Shown: positions 54,204 to 63,639, numbered from the stretch's first letter. The stretch: 64,000 bases of DNA from Novipirellula aureliae (GCF_007860185.1 NZ_SJPY01000001.1:1015132-1079131); one strand, 5' to 3'. Program-made: numbers and translations. The notes: generated by a model not told the origin, from the sequence alone.

Positions 54204-55640
54204 ATGACATCGCCTTCTCCTCTTGATCTCCTTCGTCGCCATTTCGGCCACGATTCCTTTCGCCCTGACCAGCAAGCGATCATCGAACACGTGCTTTGTG
54301 GGAGGCATGCGATGGTGGTGATGCCGACCGGGATGGGGAAGTCACTCTGTTACCAAATCCCTGCTTTAACGATTCCTCCTGACAACCCTCATCGCGAGCT
54401 GGTATTGGTCTTGTCGCCATTGGTGGCCTTGATGCACGACCAAGTTTCGTCGCTTCAGAGAAAGGGGGTCGATGCGGCCTACATCAATTCGTCCCTCGAC
54501 CGCTCAAGCCGCAACGACCGCTACCGTGAAGTCGCTGAGGGAAAGTACCGACTGCTTTATGTAACCCCCGAGCGTTTTCGCAAGGCGGAGTTTCGTGAAG
54601 CAATCGGCAAACGGTGCGTCAAGTTGTTGGCGATCGACGAAGCTCATTGCATCAGCCAATGGGGGCATGATTTTCGGCCCGATTATTCTCGCGTGATGGA
54701 GATCCGCGATAGGGTTGAGCATCCTCCGACGATCGCGTTAACCGCCACAGCGACGGCGGATTGCCGAAGTGATATCTATCGCCAAATTGGGATCGATGAA
54801 TCCGACATTCGATTGTTTTATCAAGGTATTGAACGGCCGAATCTGACACTTGACGTGCAAAGCGTCCTCGGCGATTCCGAAAAACTTGAAGCGATGATGG
54901 AGTGTTTAAATGACCCCGCTTACTCCGGCGGCAGCGTCATCGTTTACTTTTGCTTGATCAAGACATTAGGCCGGTTTAGCGACGACCTAAGACGACTCGG
55001 CATCGATCATGATTGTTATCACGGCGATTTGTCGAGCCAAGACCGCAGACGAGTTCAAAATCGATTCCTGTTCGAAGACGGCGACATCGTCTTGGCAACG
55101 AATGCGTTTGGCATGGGGATAGACAAAGGGGACATTCGGATTGTCATTCATGCCGAAACCCCAGGATCGATCGAATCGTACTACCAGGAAGTCGGACGTG
55201 CCGGACGCGACAATCAACCGAGTCGTTGTTTGTGGCTCTATGACCAACAGGATTTGATGACTCAGATGCAGTTTATTGAATGGTCGAATCCAGACGCCGC
55301 GTTTTACGGTCGTTTGTACGACACCCTGGTTGAGCACAATGAATCGTGCCGAGCGTTCGGGTTGGAATGGCTTCGCGGTCGTCTTCAGCGACTTAGTCGT
55401 CACGATCACCGGCTCGCCACCGCGATGGCAATCCTTGATCGTCTGGACGTGGTCGCCGGTCCCCAGCCGCCCGAGTGCTTTGAGGTTACAGGGGCGTTAC
55501 CGAACCAGCTAAAAAGTGACGAGGTACTTTCCGAGAAGAAACGCCGAGACCAGCAGCGGCTCTATGCGATGGTGCAATTTGCTGCAGCAAGCGGAGACCG
55601 GAAGGCGTTTTTGGCACGGTACTTCGAAGGAACGCACTAG
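54204..55640 (+). CDS. RecQ-family ATP-dependent DNA helicase, short form
   Basis: This 478-residue superfamily 2 helicase has motif I MPTGMGKSLCYQIPAL, motif II AIDEAHCISQWGHDFRPDY, motif III ALTATAT and motif VI YYQEVGRAGRDNQPS. The RecQ zinc-binding CxxCxxC, RQC winged helix and HRDC domains are not present, so it is shorter than E. coli RecQ by about 130 residues. It probably unwinds DNA 3' to 5', but substrate choice may differ. ATG 54204 (MTSPSPLDLLRRHFGHDSF) fits the family; TTG 54174 is in frame. Its stop overlaps the convergent 70-residue gene. Confidence 0.9.
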   Translation: MTSPSPLDLLRRHFGHDSFRPDQQAIIEHVLCGRHAMVVMPTGMGKSLCYQIPALTIPPDNPHRELVLVLSPLVALMHDQVSSLQRKGVDAAYINSSLDRSSRNDRYREVAEGKYRLLYVTPERFRKAEFREAIGKRCVKLLAIDEAHCISQWGHDFRPDYSRVMEIRDRVEHPPTIALTATATADCRSDIYRQIGIDESDIRLFYQGIERPNLTLDVQSVLGDSEKLEAMMECLNDPAYSGGSVIVYFCLIKTLGRFSDDLRRLGIDHDCYHGDLSSQDRRRVQNRFLFEDGDIVLATNAFGMGIDKGDIRIVIHAETPGSIESYYQEVGRAGRDNQPSRCLWLYDQQDLMTQMQFIEWSNPDAAFYGRLYDTLVEHNESCRAFGLEWLRGRLQRLSRHDHRLATAMAILDRLDVVAGPQPPECFEVTGALPNQLKSDEVLSEKKRRDQQRLYAMVQFAAASGDRKAFLARYFEGTH

Positions 55641-55849
55641 CCCGGCGGATCGATCTGATACAACACGACGAGCAAAATGTCGCTGGCGGCAAACGTATTG
55701 AGCGGGCCTGCCGATGCATGGGGCGAAGACGCGAGGTTGCCCGTGATCGAGATGACCTTGGCACCGCTTTTTCGCATCCAGCGATTGATTTGCTGCTCCA
55801 AGTCGGCTAACTCGGTGTCAACGCTTTTGAAGATTTTTACTTGTTGCAT
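55637..55849 (-). CDS. Small conserved-looking protein, function unknown
   Basis: This 70-residue protein begins MQQVKIFKSVDTELADLEQQ, then INRWMRKSGAKVISITGNLA and ends ILLVVLYQIDPPG. The alternation of helix and strand looks like a small folded domain, and a KIFKSVE-like start followed by GAKVI.I.GN is a pattern I associate with small planctomycete proteins. It is convergent with the RecQ-like gene, with 4 bases shared. Confidence 0.68.
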   Translation of the reverse strand: MQQVKIFKSVDTELADLEQQINRWMRKSGAKVISITGNLASSPHASAGPLNTFAASDILLVVLYQIDPPG

Positions 55850-55930
55850 TTTATTCCGCAGGGATGTTTTTCAGGGACAAAGGAGGCTCGAAACCCGTTT
55901 TATTGGCCAGCCCGTTCATCATACCGCCGG

Positions 55931-58660
55931 TCAATCAGGCTGCCAAACACGAAGTTCTACTTCGTCAATCATCGCTTCACCATCGCCCATCAGTTCGAAC
56001 ATCACACTGACTTCCGTCTCATCGATCGCCTGCCGGTACAAGCGAATCGGTGTCCAGGTTGGTCGGCCGCGAACGAGCACGCCCATCTCTTGGCCGCCTA
56101 CGGTATCGTAAACGAGGACACCTTGATGAGCCCCGCCGAAGCCGATGGTACGAACGAGAGCATCAATACGAATGGCGGTATTCGCAGCCACTCGCACGGC
56201 GGGGCTGCGGACCTGCAGCACGGTTCCTTCAAATCCGCCGGAAAGCGGTTCATCGACGAGTGATACCGTGCGAGCGGTCAATGCCCCTGGTCCCTCATAC
56301 GAACCTCGGTCAGCGAACAAAACTTCGCTACGGGCTTTGTCTTCGAATCGTTTTCCAAACGTCCAGCGATCTGCGGCAATCATATCACGGCTATCGAGCG
56401 ATCCGGTCGTCAAATAATTGTGGCTCCATCCACGGTCACGCATCAATGGATACCAAACCGCTTGGACCTCGGCAGCCCCACAATCAATTGGTGGACAACT
56501 CGTCGGGCGGGGCCAATCGGGCATTAGTATTTCGCTCAATTGCCATTCACTACGAAGCGCCCAGGCGTCGGCACGGCGAGCCATTCGAATGCTCGCGTCG
56601 GCATCGCCTGCTCGGTAGAGCGGTTCCGCATCGGCAAGCGTCTTTTGGGCGACCGCGATCAAATCGCTTGGCGGCGGACGACTGGTTACCCTCGAAACGA
56701 CCGTCGTTTGCCATTGGTCTTTCGTGCGGCGGACCAAATCGCCAGCCAGCTGCCAGCGATCAAGGGCTGCTTGTTTTGCGAACCGCGATGCGGATCGACT
56801 TAGATTTGCTCCGATGGCCGGATCGCTGCTAACGACAATCACCTCCGCCGCATCGGGCGAAACGATTTCAATCCGCGTTCCGGTGGTCGTTGTTTCAGGT
56901 GTTAACCGCTCGGCAGAGAAATGAGTCATGCGCCAAAACGTTTTGGTTGCATCACTTGGCGAAAGCTTCAATTCGATCGATTGACCATCTCCCGCTAGGA
57001 CCTCGCTGCCGCGCATCGTTGATGATGTCAGAACCAGCACCTCCACACCATTCTTGGTCAATCGTGAACAGTGATAAGAGGCACCAGAGATTGCGATGGG
57101 TGGCGATGACGTTGCACCGGCAATCCACGGTTCGAGCATTGCAATCATGCGGTTGACGTAGCTGAGAGCCATCGAACGTTGGTTCTCAATTTCGGAGCCC
57201 GCGACCAGGGAACGTGTGGATCGATAGAGGATTGCGGAAGGAGCGGATTGTAGACTTCGCATCGCTTGCAGCCACATCGAGTGCCAGCGAAATCCGTTTG
57301 GCCGCGGTGCTCCGATCGAATCGGCAATCGACTCGGTTTGCCGCATCACAACTTCGGGTGACATGCTCATCACAGCGGCTGCGATCTGCATCTGGTCTCC
57401 CACCCGCTTTCGAAGACTTGCAAACTGTTCGACTTCTTCCGCGTCGGTGACCCCGCGCAATCGGATGGGCAGGTCATAAACGATGCCGTCAAGTGATTTT
57501 GCATAGCGAGGAAAGCTTTCCGACGGTGCGGCGATAAGCGGCCTCCGCCAAGCTGCCGGGAAAGCTCGCAGTCGCTGCGTCGCCGCCTCCACGTTTTCGA
57601 CTTGTAACGAATCCAAGGCTTCGCCATGACCGAGATACCAGCCAGCAATCGGTTGCAGTAGCGGCGTTAACGCCGGATCGGGGGCCGTCGGTGGCGGACA
57701 ATAGAGCGCAACGCGAGCATGAATTGCTTCGCTGAGGATCTCGGAGTTGGGCGGACGCGACAACAAGACCGCATCAAAGCCGAGCGAGCGGACCCATGAC
57801 AATGGTTCGCCGTTGTGTTGGAGGATGCGTGTTACACGGCCAAACGGAAACGCGTTGCTTGGTCCGTCGCCAATCGAGGAATCGAGATTGCTAGAAAGGT
57901 CATCGATTCCGTTTTCCAATTGTCGGCGGGTTTGAATTCGATCCGATGCCGATACAATTTTTGTGGGCGATACTTCGCTCACGCTGACCAATCCGTCGAC
58001 TCGCAATTCGTCGATCCGCAGCGACCGCAAACCGGCACCCATGTAGGCGTCAACAATCACCGCATCGACGTAAGGATCTTTCAAATTGGCGGCTGAGCCA
58101 TATTTTTGGCGGAGCGAGAACTCCTTTGTCATCAGCGGAGCCTCGATCATGCCGACACCGATCGAAGCGAAACGACCGGGATCTTTGTAACTCGTGCCAA
58201 ACACCACCACGGAAACCGCTTGGCGAGAATGATCTTCACGCAAATATGGAAAACGGACACGGAATCCAATTCGTGCTCCGGCCATGGCACTCATCACGGA
58301 AACGTTTGCCGTCAATCCATCGATCGGTAGGACAGGTTCAATCGGATAAGCAAGCAAAATCTCGCTACCGTGCTTGGCATCCACTGTCAGAATTTCACAA
58401 GGGCGTCCGTCCACTCCGCCATCCACCAGATGCTTGTGTTCGACGACGCGTGCGTCGCAATCGGAACTGTCCAAGTGCCAACGGGGGGGATAAGCATCAA
58501 GCGAATCGTAGATTTGGGCCGACGTTGTTGCGGGCTGGAAAAACGAGAGGCAAAGCAGCGTTATGATCGTAAAAAGCGTACTCGAGGCCGTAGAACGTAC
58601 CGCTTGCCAAGTCCGAGCGACCGGCGGTATTTCGGTTAGGCTTTGATTCGCAGCAGACAT
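55931..58660 (-). CDS. Large secreted protein, function unknown
   Basis: This 909-residue protein has a late signal peptide (hydrophobic TLFTIITLLCLSFFQPATTSAQ at about 29-49). Residues 50-220 are beta-rich and may be a carbohydrate-binding or concanavalin-like domain. A central part (about 290-520, with IAGWYLGHGEALDSL) could be a TIM barrel without recognised catalytic signature. The last 170 residues (GSYEGPGALTARTVSLVDEP, VRVAANTAIRIDALVRTIGF, VSVMFELMGDGEAMIDEVEL) look like a galactose-binding beta-sandwich. I know no function. It probably acts in the periplasm or outside the cell. Confidence 0.75.
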   Translation of the reverse strand: MSAANQSLTEIPPVARTWQAVRSTASSTLFTIITLLCLSFFQPATTSAQIYDSLDAYPPRWHLDSSDCDARVVEHKHLVDGGVDGRPCEILTVDAKHGSEILLAYPIEPVLPIDGLTANVSVMSAMAGARIGFRVRFPYLREDHSRQAVSVVVFGTSYKDPGRFASIGVGMIEAPLMTKEFSLRQKYGSAANLKDPYVDAVIVDAYMGAGLRSLRIDELRVDGLVSVSEVSPTKIVSASDRIQTRRQLENGIDDLSSNLDSSIGDGPSNAFPFGRVTRILQHNGEPLSWVRSLGFDAVLLSRPPNSEILSEAIHARVALYCPPPTAPDPALTPLLQPIAGWYLGHGEALDSLQVENVEAATQRLRAFPAAWRRPLIAAPSESFPRYAKSLDGIVYDLPIRLRGVTDAEEVEQFASLRKRVGDQMQIAAAVMSMSPEVVMRQTESIADSIGAPRPNGFRWHSMWLQAMRSLQSAPSAILYRSTRSLVAGSEIENQRSMALSYVNRMIAMLEPWIAGATSSPPIAISGASYHCSRLTKNGVEVLVLTSSTMRGSEVLAGDGQSIELKLSPSDATKTFWRMTHFSAERLTPETTTTGTRIEIVSPDAAEVIVVSSDPAIGANLSRSASRFAKQAALDRWQLAGDLVRRTKDQWQTTVVSRVTSRPPPSDLIAVAQKTLADAEPLYRAGDADASIRMARRADAWALRSEWQLSEILMPDWPRPTSCPPIDCGAAEVQAVWYPLMRDRGWSHNYLTTGSLDSRDMIAADRWTFGKRFEDKARSEVLFADRGSYEGPGALTARTVSLVDEPLSGGFEGTVLQVRSPAVRVAANTAIRIDALVRTIGFGGAHQGVLVYDTVGGQEMGVLVRGRPTWTPIRLYRQAIDETEVSVMFELMGDGEAMIDEVELRVWQPD

Positions 58661-59052
58661 TTATCGTTGACCTAGGGGATCGATTACGAAACAATCACAT
58701 GCTCAGTCGTTGCTCGTGGAGTGAATCGCTCCTACACTGGCAAACTGCAGCGAGCGTGCGGTAAATGCGACGTTGTGTTGAAAAAAATCCACAACCGGTC
58801 GCCAGCCGCCTCAGTAGCACGTAACACCTTTGCATACCAAGATTTAGATCGCCAAAGCTAGGCGAATTTGTGTTCTTTTTTGCAACATTGCCTTTTGACA
58901 ATCTCGATAAGGTTTCTGTCGTAACGTCTTGTCTGCAAACAGTTTGCGTTATCTACAACCAACTCCGCCAAGGAATCGGCACCTCAAATGCAATGGATGG
59001 CAAACAACGAAAATCGAACAACTTGCTGTTTTTTCCTCGGAGTAGACCCACG
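58661..59052. other. Divergent intergenic region
   Basis: About 390 bases between the minus-strand 909-residue gene and the plus-strand 95-residue gene. The plus frame stays open from 58870, but the upstream peptide is unlike a protein start. No repeat or hairpin stands out; both promoters should be here. Confidence 0.5.
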
Positions 59053-59340
59053 ATGCCAAAGACCATCAAAAACGCTGACACGACCAACGAGCAAACCCCG
59101 GTTGAGCTTCAAGAAATGGCCGAAGCAATCAACGCGTTGCCCGCACGTTACCGCGACGCCGTCACGCCAGCTTTGACGCGGGTGATTGAGTGCAGCACTC
59201 GTCGTCGCCGAATTTTGAATTTGGTTCAAGAAGCATTGTCGCAATTGCGACTCGACATGAAGTACTTGATTTTTGATCTCGAAGCGACACGCCGCGAACG
59301 AGACAGCTATCGCGAGCAGCTTGAAGAACAAGGTGAGTAA
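59053..59340 (+). CDS. Small helical protein, function unknown
   Basis: The 95-residue soluble protein (MPKTIKNADTTNEQTPVELQ, then EMAEAINALPARYRDAVTPA) is almost wholly helical and ends in a probable coiled coil (LEATRRERDSYREQLEEQ). No signal peptide or known motif. The ATG at 59053 is preferred to the longer frame from 58870. It stops 4 bases before a palindromic repeat array begins. Confidence 0.72.
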   Translation: MPKTIKNADTTNEQTPVELQEMAEAINALPARYRDAVTPALTRVIECSTRRRRILNLVQEALSQLRLDMKYLIFDLEATRRERDSYREQLEEQGE

Positions 59341-59344
59341 AAGC

Positions 59345-59539
59345 GTGGGACAGGCTTCTAGCCTGTCGTCCCTCACAACCAGGCTGGAAGCCTGTTCCAC
59401 AACAAACAGACGTGGGACAGGCTTCTAGCCTGTCGTCCCTCACAAACAGGCTGGAAGCCTGTTCCACAGTCAACAGACGTGGGACAGGCTTCTAGCCTGT
59501 CGTCCATCACAAACAGGCTGGAAGCCTGTTCCACAGTCA
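59345..59539. repeat. Three 67-base units of the AGGCTTCCAGCCT palindrome family
   Basis: Units start at 59345, 59412 and 59479. Each has a left arm GTGGGACAGGCTTCTAGCCT and a right arm AGGCTGGAAGCCTGTTCCAC (inverted, two mismatches). The last unit runs into the 27-base array. Confidence 0.92.
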
Positions 59540-59834
59540 ACAGGCTGGAAGCCTGTTCTACGGCCAACAGGCTGGAAGCCTGTTCCACAGTCAACAGGCT
59601 GGAAGCCTGTTCCACGGCCAACAGGCTGGAAGCCTGTTCCACAGTCAACAGGCTGGAAGCCTGTTCCACAGTCAACAGGCTGGAAGCCTGTTCCACAGTC
59701 AACAGGCTGGAAGCCTGTTCCACGGCCAACAGGCTGGAAGCCTGTTCCACAGTCAACAGGCTGGAAGCCTGTTCTACGGCTAACAGGCTGGAAGCCTGTT
59801 CCACGGCTAACAGGCTGGAAGCCTGTTCTATGGC
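59514..59834. repeat. Twelve 27-base tandem repeats with palindromic core CAGGCTGGAAGCCTG
   Basis: Cores recur every 27 bases exactly from 59514 to 59811. Spacers are TTCCACAGTCAA or TTCTACGGCCAA-type and are not unique. The period is 9 codons, so both strands stay open through it, but the peptide repeats are a by-product. The array ends 9 bases from the stop of the M24 peptidase gene. Confidence 0.96.
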
Positions 59835-59842
59835 AAGCCGTC

Positions 59843-60979
59843 TTAGGACCAATCGAGCCCGTAGGGCAAGCGATTTAAATTCTTGGACTCGGTTTCGCCG
59901 GCGACCAGCATATCCTCGACACGGACTCCGCCGTCGATTCGTCCGTAGAGGCCTGGTTCGATTGTAAAGACTTCTCCCTCTAGCATTTCACCACCTCCCT
60001 CATCGAGCAGGATCGGTTCGTGTACATCGAGCCCGATGCCGTGTCCGGTACCATGTTGGATGCTCGGCGCGTCGGTCAACGTACCACGTGATATCGGGTA
60101 GCCATGTTCGATCAGTACCGCTTCGGACGCTTGATGCACTTCGCTGGCTAGATTGCCAGCGACCAACTTTTTGTCGGCAGCTTGTTTTGCCGCGATGACG
60201 GCGGCATGCATCGCCTTGACTGTGTCGGAAGCTTCGCCATGCACAACCGTCCGCGTGCAGTCTCCGTTGTAACGAGTCGAATCGTCTCGCGGGTACAAGT
60301 CGACAATGACCGGGTGGCCTGTCGAAAGCGGCCCGGTACCGGAGTGATGGCAGTCGGCAACATGGGGAGCCGTGGCGATGATCGCACCGTGAGTCATGCT
60401 AAATCCACGCTGTAGAAATTCGATCGCGGCAAATCGCTTCATGTTTTCACTGGTCAGTACTTCACCATCGACGGTTAGAAAACCGTCGGCATTTGCATTT
60501 GCTCGAGCGATACGGCGAAGCATTATCTCCATCACCTCTTCGGTCGTCGCCTGAGCTTTGGCTAACGCCTCGATTTCCTGGTCGCTTTTTGATCGCCGAT
60601 CGATCACGCCGAGCTCTTCGTCGTAAGCCAGTTCCATCTCGGCTTGTTGTAGGTGCCAAGCAAACAGGTAGGGCAACGACCGATCGGTCACGACTCGCTC
60701 AATTTTCTTGGACCGTAGCAGTTGGACGACCGCCTGAGCGGTTGCGGTTTCGCGATCGGCACTTAGGCCCAGTGGCGCGGGATGTTCGGCTGGACAAGTC
60801 ACGTGGTCGGTATGGCCGGCTTGGCGAACTCGGTCCATTTCCAAGTCACGGACCAACGCCGTGGTATGCCCCTGAATGTCAACCCAAGCCGCGGGATCGC
60901 CAAGCGGAACTTGGATACGCCGAAACAGAGATGCGTTTTTGTCAGGATAGCCAGCGAGCAATATCGCAGTCGTGTTCAT
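59843..60979 (-). CDS. M24 metallopeptidase, Xaa-Pro aminopeptidase/dipeptidase-like
   Basis: The 378-residue protein has an N-terminal creatinase-like domain (to about 150) and a pita-bread catalytic domain. Metal ligands are visible: IVDLYP and NGDCTRTVV (two Asp), HGTGHGIGLDVHE (His), EGEVFTIEPGLYG (Glu) and GGVRVEDMLV (Glu). These enzymes cleave Xaa-Pro bonds using two metals. Start ATG 60979 follows an in-frame TTG at 60982. A 3'-terminal palindrome array abuts its stop. Confidence 0.9.
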   Translation of the reverse strand: MNTTAILLAGYPDKNASLFRRIQVPLGDPAAWVDIQGHTTALVRDLEMDRVRQAGHTDHVTCPAEHPAPLGLSADRETATAQAVVQLLRSKKIERVVTDRSLPYLFAWHLQQAEMELAYDEELGVIDRRSKSDQEIEALAKAQATTEEVMEIMLRRIARANANADGFLTVDGEVLTSENMKRFAAIEFLQRGFSMTHGAIIATAPHVADCHHSGTGPLSTGHPVIVDLYPRDDSTRYNGDCTRTVVHGEASDTVKAMHAAVIAAKQAADKKLVAGNLASEVHQASEAVLIEHGYPISRGTLTDAPSIQHGTGHGIGLDVHEPILLDEGGGEMLEGEVFTIEPGLYGRIDGGVRVEDMLVAGETESKNLNRLPYGLDWS

Positions 60980-61273
60980 CAAAGCCTCAGGGTCGATCGT
61001 TAAATGGAGTAAGTGTTGGAGTCAAGTCTTTAACCGATTCGCACGTCGCAAGGAATCGTCTGAAGGCTGCACTCCAAGCTTTGTGACGATTGATGATGTC
61101 GGAACCATCTTAGCAGAATATCCCCATCAGGGCATAGATCCCGCGCAAACGGACGAAAGCTGCAAATGGGTAAAGAGCTATCGCAGTCAATCAGAATGTC
61201 GCCATCTAGCCAATTTTGCGGAGCTCCTTTTTAGGCGTCTTGCCTTGTCCTATACTAAGGTGCTGAAAAATAA
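60980..61273. other. Intergenic region, nothing recognised
   Basis: About 294 bases upstream of the M24 peptidase gene and, with the next repeat, of the hemolysin III gene. Divergent promoters are expected; no motif is clear. Confidence 0.45.
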
Positions 61274-61355
61274 GTGGCGTAAGCTTCCTGCTTGCGAATT
61301 ATCAGAACCCACGACTTGCGAATATTAGGTCACGCAAACGGAAAGCTAGCGCCAC
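61274..61355. repeat. Palindromic element, AGGCTTCCAGCCT family (degenerate copy)
   Basis: GTGGCGTAAGCTTCCTGCTTGCG (61274-61296) and CGCAAACGGAAAGCTAGCGCCAC (61333-61355) share most positions as inverted arms around 36 bases. The right arm ends at the base before the ATG at 61356. Confidence 0.6.
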
Positions 61356-62039
61356 ATGACGCGGGAGACACCAGGAAAAGTGAGTGCAATTACAAATCCA
61401 CCCATGTTCAACGGCGGAGACGCTCCGGTCAAATGGGACCAGGAATGGGCCAATGCGTTTACACACGGACTTGCAGCAATCGTGTCGATCGTGGGCCTGT
61501 TTTTCTTGGTGGCAAAAGCGGGAAGCGTCGATGTCGGATTGGCGATCGCCTGTACCGCTTACATGTCAGGTGTGATAGGAACATTTATTTGCTCCACATT
61601 GTCGCACACGATTCTTCGGCAACCGCTGCTCGATACGCTTCGGGCATGGGATCAAGCGATGATCTATGTGATGATTTCGGGAACCTACACACCGATCGTT
61701 TACGTTTGTGCCGCCGATAGCGTCCGGATTCCGCTGTTGGTCGCGATTTGGATTGCCGCAGGAGTAGGTTTTTTCCACAAGGTTCTGGCTCGCCACCGAG
61801 TCAACTCGATTGGGACGTTATCCTATCTTATGTTAGGATGGCTGCCGGCAATCCCGCTTATCGGTCAAGTTCCCGGCGCAGTCATTGCGGCGATGTTTTT
61901 GGGCGGCGTGCTATACTCGCTGGGTACCATCCTGCTGGTCAACGATGGCAGAATCCGTTATCTGCACGCTGGATGGCACATCAGCGTGATGTTGGCCGCA
62001 GCGGTTCATTTCTTCGGCATCTATCTTTATCTAATCTGA
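61356..62039 (+). CDS. Hemolysin III / PAQR-family membrane protein
   Basis: This 227-residue protein has seven hydrophobic segments. PAQR-type residues are visible: EWANAFTHGLAA near the start, STLSHT in the second helix region, WDQAMIYVMISGTYTP and HAGWHISVMLAAAVHFFGI near the end. Histidines and Asp in these motifs bind zinc in eukaryotic relatives. Bacterial members are named for hemolysin III, but hemolysis is not established for most. ATG 61356 sits at the end of the palindrome; MFNGGD at 61404 is an alternative. The gene stops right before the TPR gene. Confidence 0.9.
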   Translation: MTRETPGKVSAITNPPMFNGGDAPVKWDQEWANAFTHGLAAIVSIVGLFFLVAKAGSVDVGLAIACTAYMSGVIGTFICSTLSHTILRQPLLDTLRAWDQAMIYVMISGTYTPIVYVCAADSVRIPLLVAIWIAAGVGFFHKVLARHRVNSIGTLSYLMLGWLPAIPLIGQVPGAVIAAMFLGGVLYSLGTILLVNDGRIRYLHAGWHISVMLAAAVHFFGIYLYLI

Positions 62040-63413
62040 ATGATTGGCGGCAAATTGATGAACAAAAGCAAGGCGGACCGATCCGTCAAACGCAATCTCG
62101 TTCGCTGGCTCATCGCAATGCTTTGCTTTTTGCTGCTGCTGCCTGATGCGGTCGAAACCCGCTCCGCTTGCGCCGACATTTTGACCGACATGCCTGCCGA
62201 CGGCGGCTTGGCGGTCGATCAGGCATTCTTGAAGGAAGCTCAAATCTATGTCCGCGAAAACGAGATCGAAAAAGCTCGTGAATCGCTCAAACGGTACGCC
62301 GAAAAGAAACCTGATTCGCCGCATCCTGAAATCATCTTAAGCCAATTGCTTGCGGGGGCCGGTCGCGGTGCGGAAGCGGGTGAGGTGATCGAGTCGTTAG
62401 CAGCTGAAAATCCAGACCGGATGGATGTCCGGCTATTCTTTGCTCGAAATGCCATCGCTCAATCGCGGTGGTACGACGGTTGGACCCATTTGCAAATGGC
62501 GGCGGCAGCCAAGAAATCAGAGCGATGGAGCGAGGAGTACAAGTCGCAATTAGACGACGACCGAATGCGGTTGCTGGCGGCCTATCACGAGGATCGCGGC
62601 CAATTGGAAAAAGCGGATGCAATCTACGAATCGCTTGCTCGAAAACCTGACGTTTCCGCTGATGCGCTAACGGCATTCGGTCGCGTTCGTTTCCGCTTGG
62701 ACGACAAGGTAATGGCAAGAAAAGCGTTCGATAGAGCATTCGAGCTCGACCCGACTCGCGAGGTCCCCGCCTTGTCGATGGCCCTGCTCTACGATCTAGA
62801 AAAAAAGTCAAATGAAGCCGAAAGACAGTTTCGCTCCGCAATCAATCATCCCAATCAAAAAGGAGCCGAAAGAGCAAAAATCGGTTTCGCACGGTGGTTG
62901 CTCTGGAACAACCGACCCGCTGATATTCTCGACGTGCTCGCCGGTCCGTTTGAGAGCGCCGAAGCCAACGGGGAGCGGCTCGTGCTACAAGCGATGGCGA
63001 AAAGAATGAATGGCGATTTTTCGGGAGCGATTGAAATCCTCTCGCCTATTCACCAGCAAAACCCGACACAACTCACGGTGGGCAACGAAATGGCGCTTGC
63101 GATGATTGAGTCGAAAGACGAACGGCTGCGAAGTCGAGCTCTTCAAATCGCCCAGCTCATGGTCCGAAACAACCCGAACCGTACCGATTGCTGGGCAACC
63201 CTTGGCTGGGTCCAATTTCGACTCGGCGACATCACGTCAGCCAAGGATAGCTTTTCACGAGCGGTTTCCGGCGGCGGGATCTCTCGTGATACCGCCTGGC
63301 ATTTGTCCCAGCTTCAAAGCCAGCTTGGAAACCAAGAACAAGCTGAACAACTACTCGAAAGTGCCAAGGTATCCAAGGGCCCCTTCTTTTCGGAGGCCCT
63401 CATCAAGGACTAG
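62040..63413 (+). CDS. Secreted or periplasmic TPR-repeat protein
   Basis: This 457-residue protein has a signal peptide (LVRWLIAMLCFLLLLPDAV, cleavage near ACAD). Many tetratricopeptide-like helical pairs follow: AQIYVRENEIEKARESLKRY, ADALTAFGRVRFRLDD, WATLGWVQFRLGDITSAKDS. TPRs bind partner proteins. The ATG at 62040 follows the hemolysin III stop with no gap; ATG 62058 (MNKSKADRS) is also possible. The two genes form an operon. Confidence 0.82.
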   Translation: MIGGKLMNKSKADRSVKRNLVRWLIAMLCFLLLLPDAVETRSACADILTDMPADGGLAVDQAFLKEAQIYVRENEIEKARESLKRYAEKKPDSPHPEIILSQLLAGAGRGAEAGEVIESLAAENPDRMDVRLFFARNAIAQSRWYDGWTHLQMAAAAKKSERWSEEYKSQLDDDRMRLLAAYHEDRGQLEKADAIYESLARKPDVSADALTAFGRVRFRLDDKVMARKAFDRAFELDPTREVPALSMALLYDLEKKSNEAERQFRSAINHPNQKGAERAKIGFARWLLWNNRPADILDVLAGPFESAEANGERLVLQAMAKRMNGDFSGAIEILSPIHQQNPTQLTVGNEMALAMIESKDERLRSRALQIAQLMVRNNPNRTDCWATLGWVQFRLGDITSAKDSFSRAVSGGGISRDTAWHLSQLQSQLGNQEQAEQLLESAKVSKGPFFSEALIKD

Positions 63414-63639
63414 CTTGCGGTTTCATTATGAAAGACATGTGACATCATAATGACGTCACCCTGGGTTTCCTTCTGGTTGCGTGATAGTGTCGGAAATACC
63501 GTGAAACACGTCGTAAAACAGAGGCGGCTTGCTGTCATTGCCGTATTGGCACACCCGATGCAATTACTGACGAGGTAGAGATGGCTCATTCTCAGAGCCC
63601 TCCAATCAACCTCCTCCTGCAGTAAAAAGAAGAGCAGCC

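Noticed and set aside
59514-59834. CRISPR array
   Set aside because: The 27-base units are contiguous without unique spacers, the repeats are palindromic in the core, and no cas gene is present.
59373-59967. Long open frames on both strands through the 27-base array (repeated EQASSLLTV or NRLEACSTV peptides)
   Set aside because: The period is 27 bases, so any frame without a stop in one unit stays open. Both strands are open at once and the frames run into the M24 gene; the peptides have no protein-like character.
61269-61355. tRNA-like or riboswitch structure before the hemolysin III gene
   Set aside because: The pairing is explained by a degenerate copy of the dispersed palindrome; no tRNA T-loop or conserved aptamer sequence is present.
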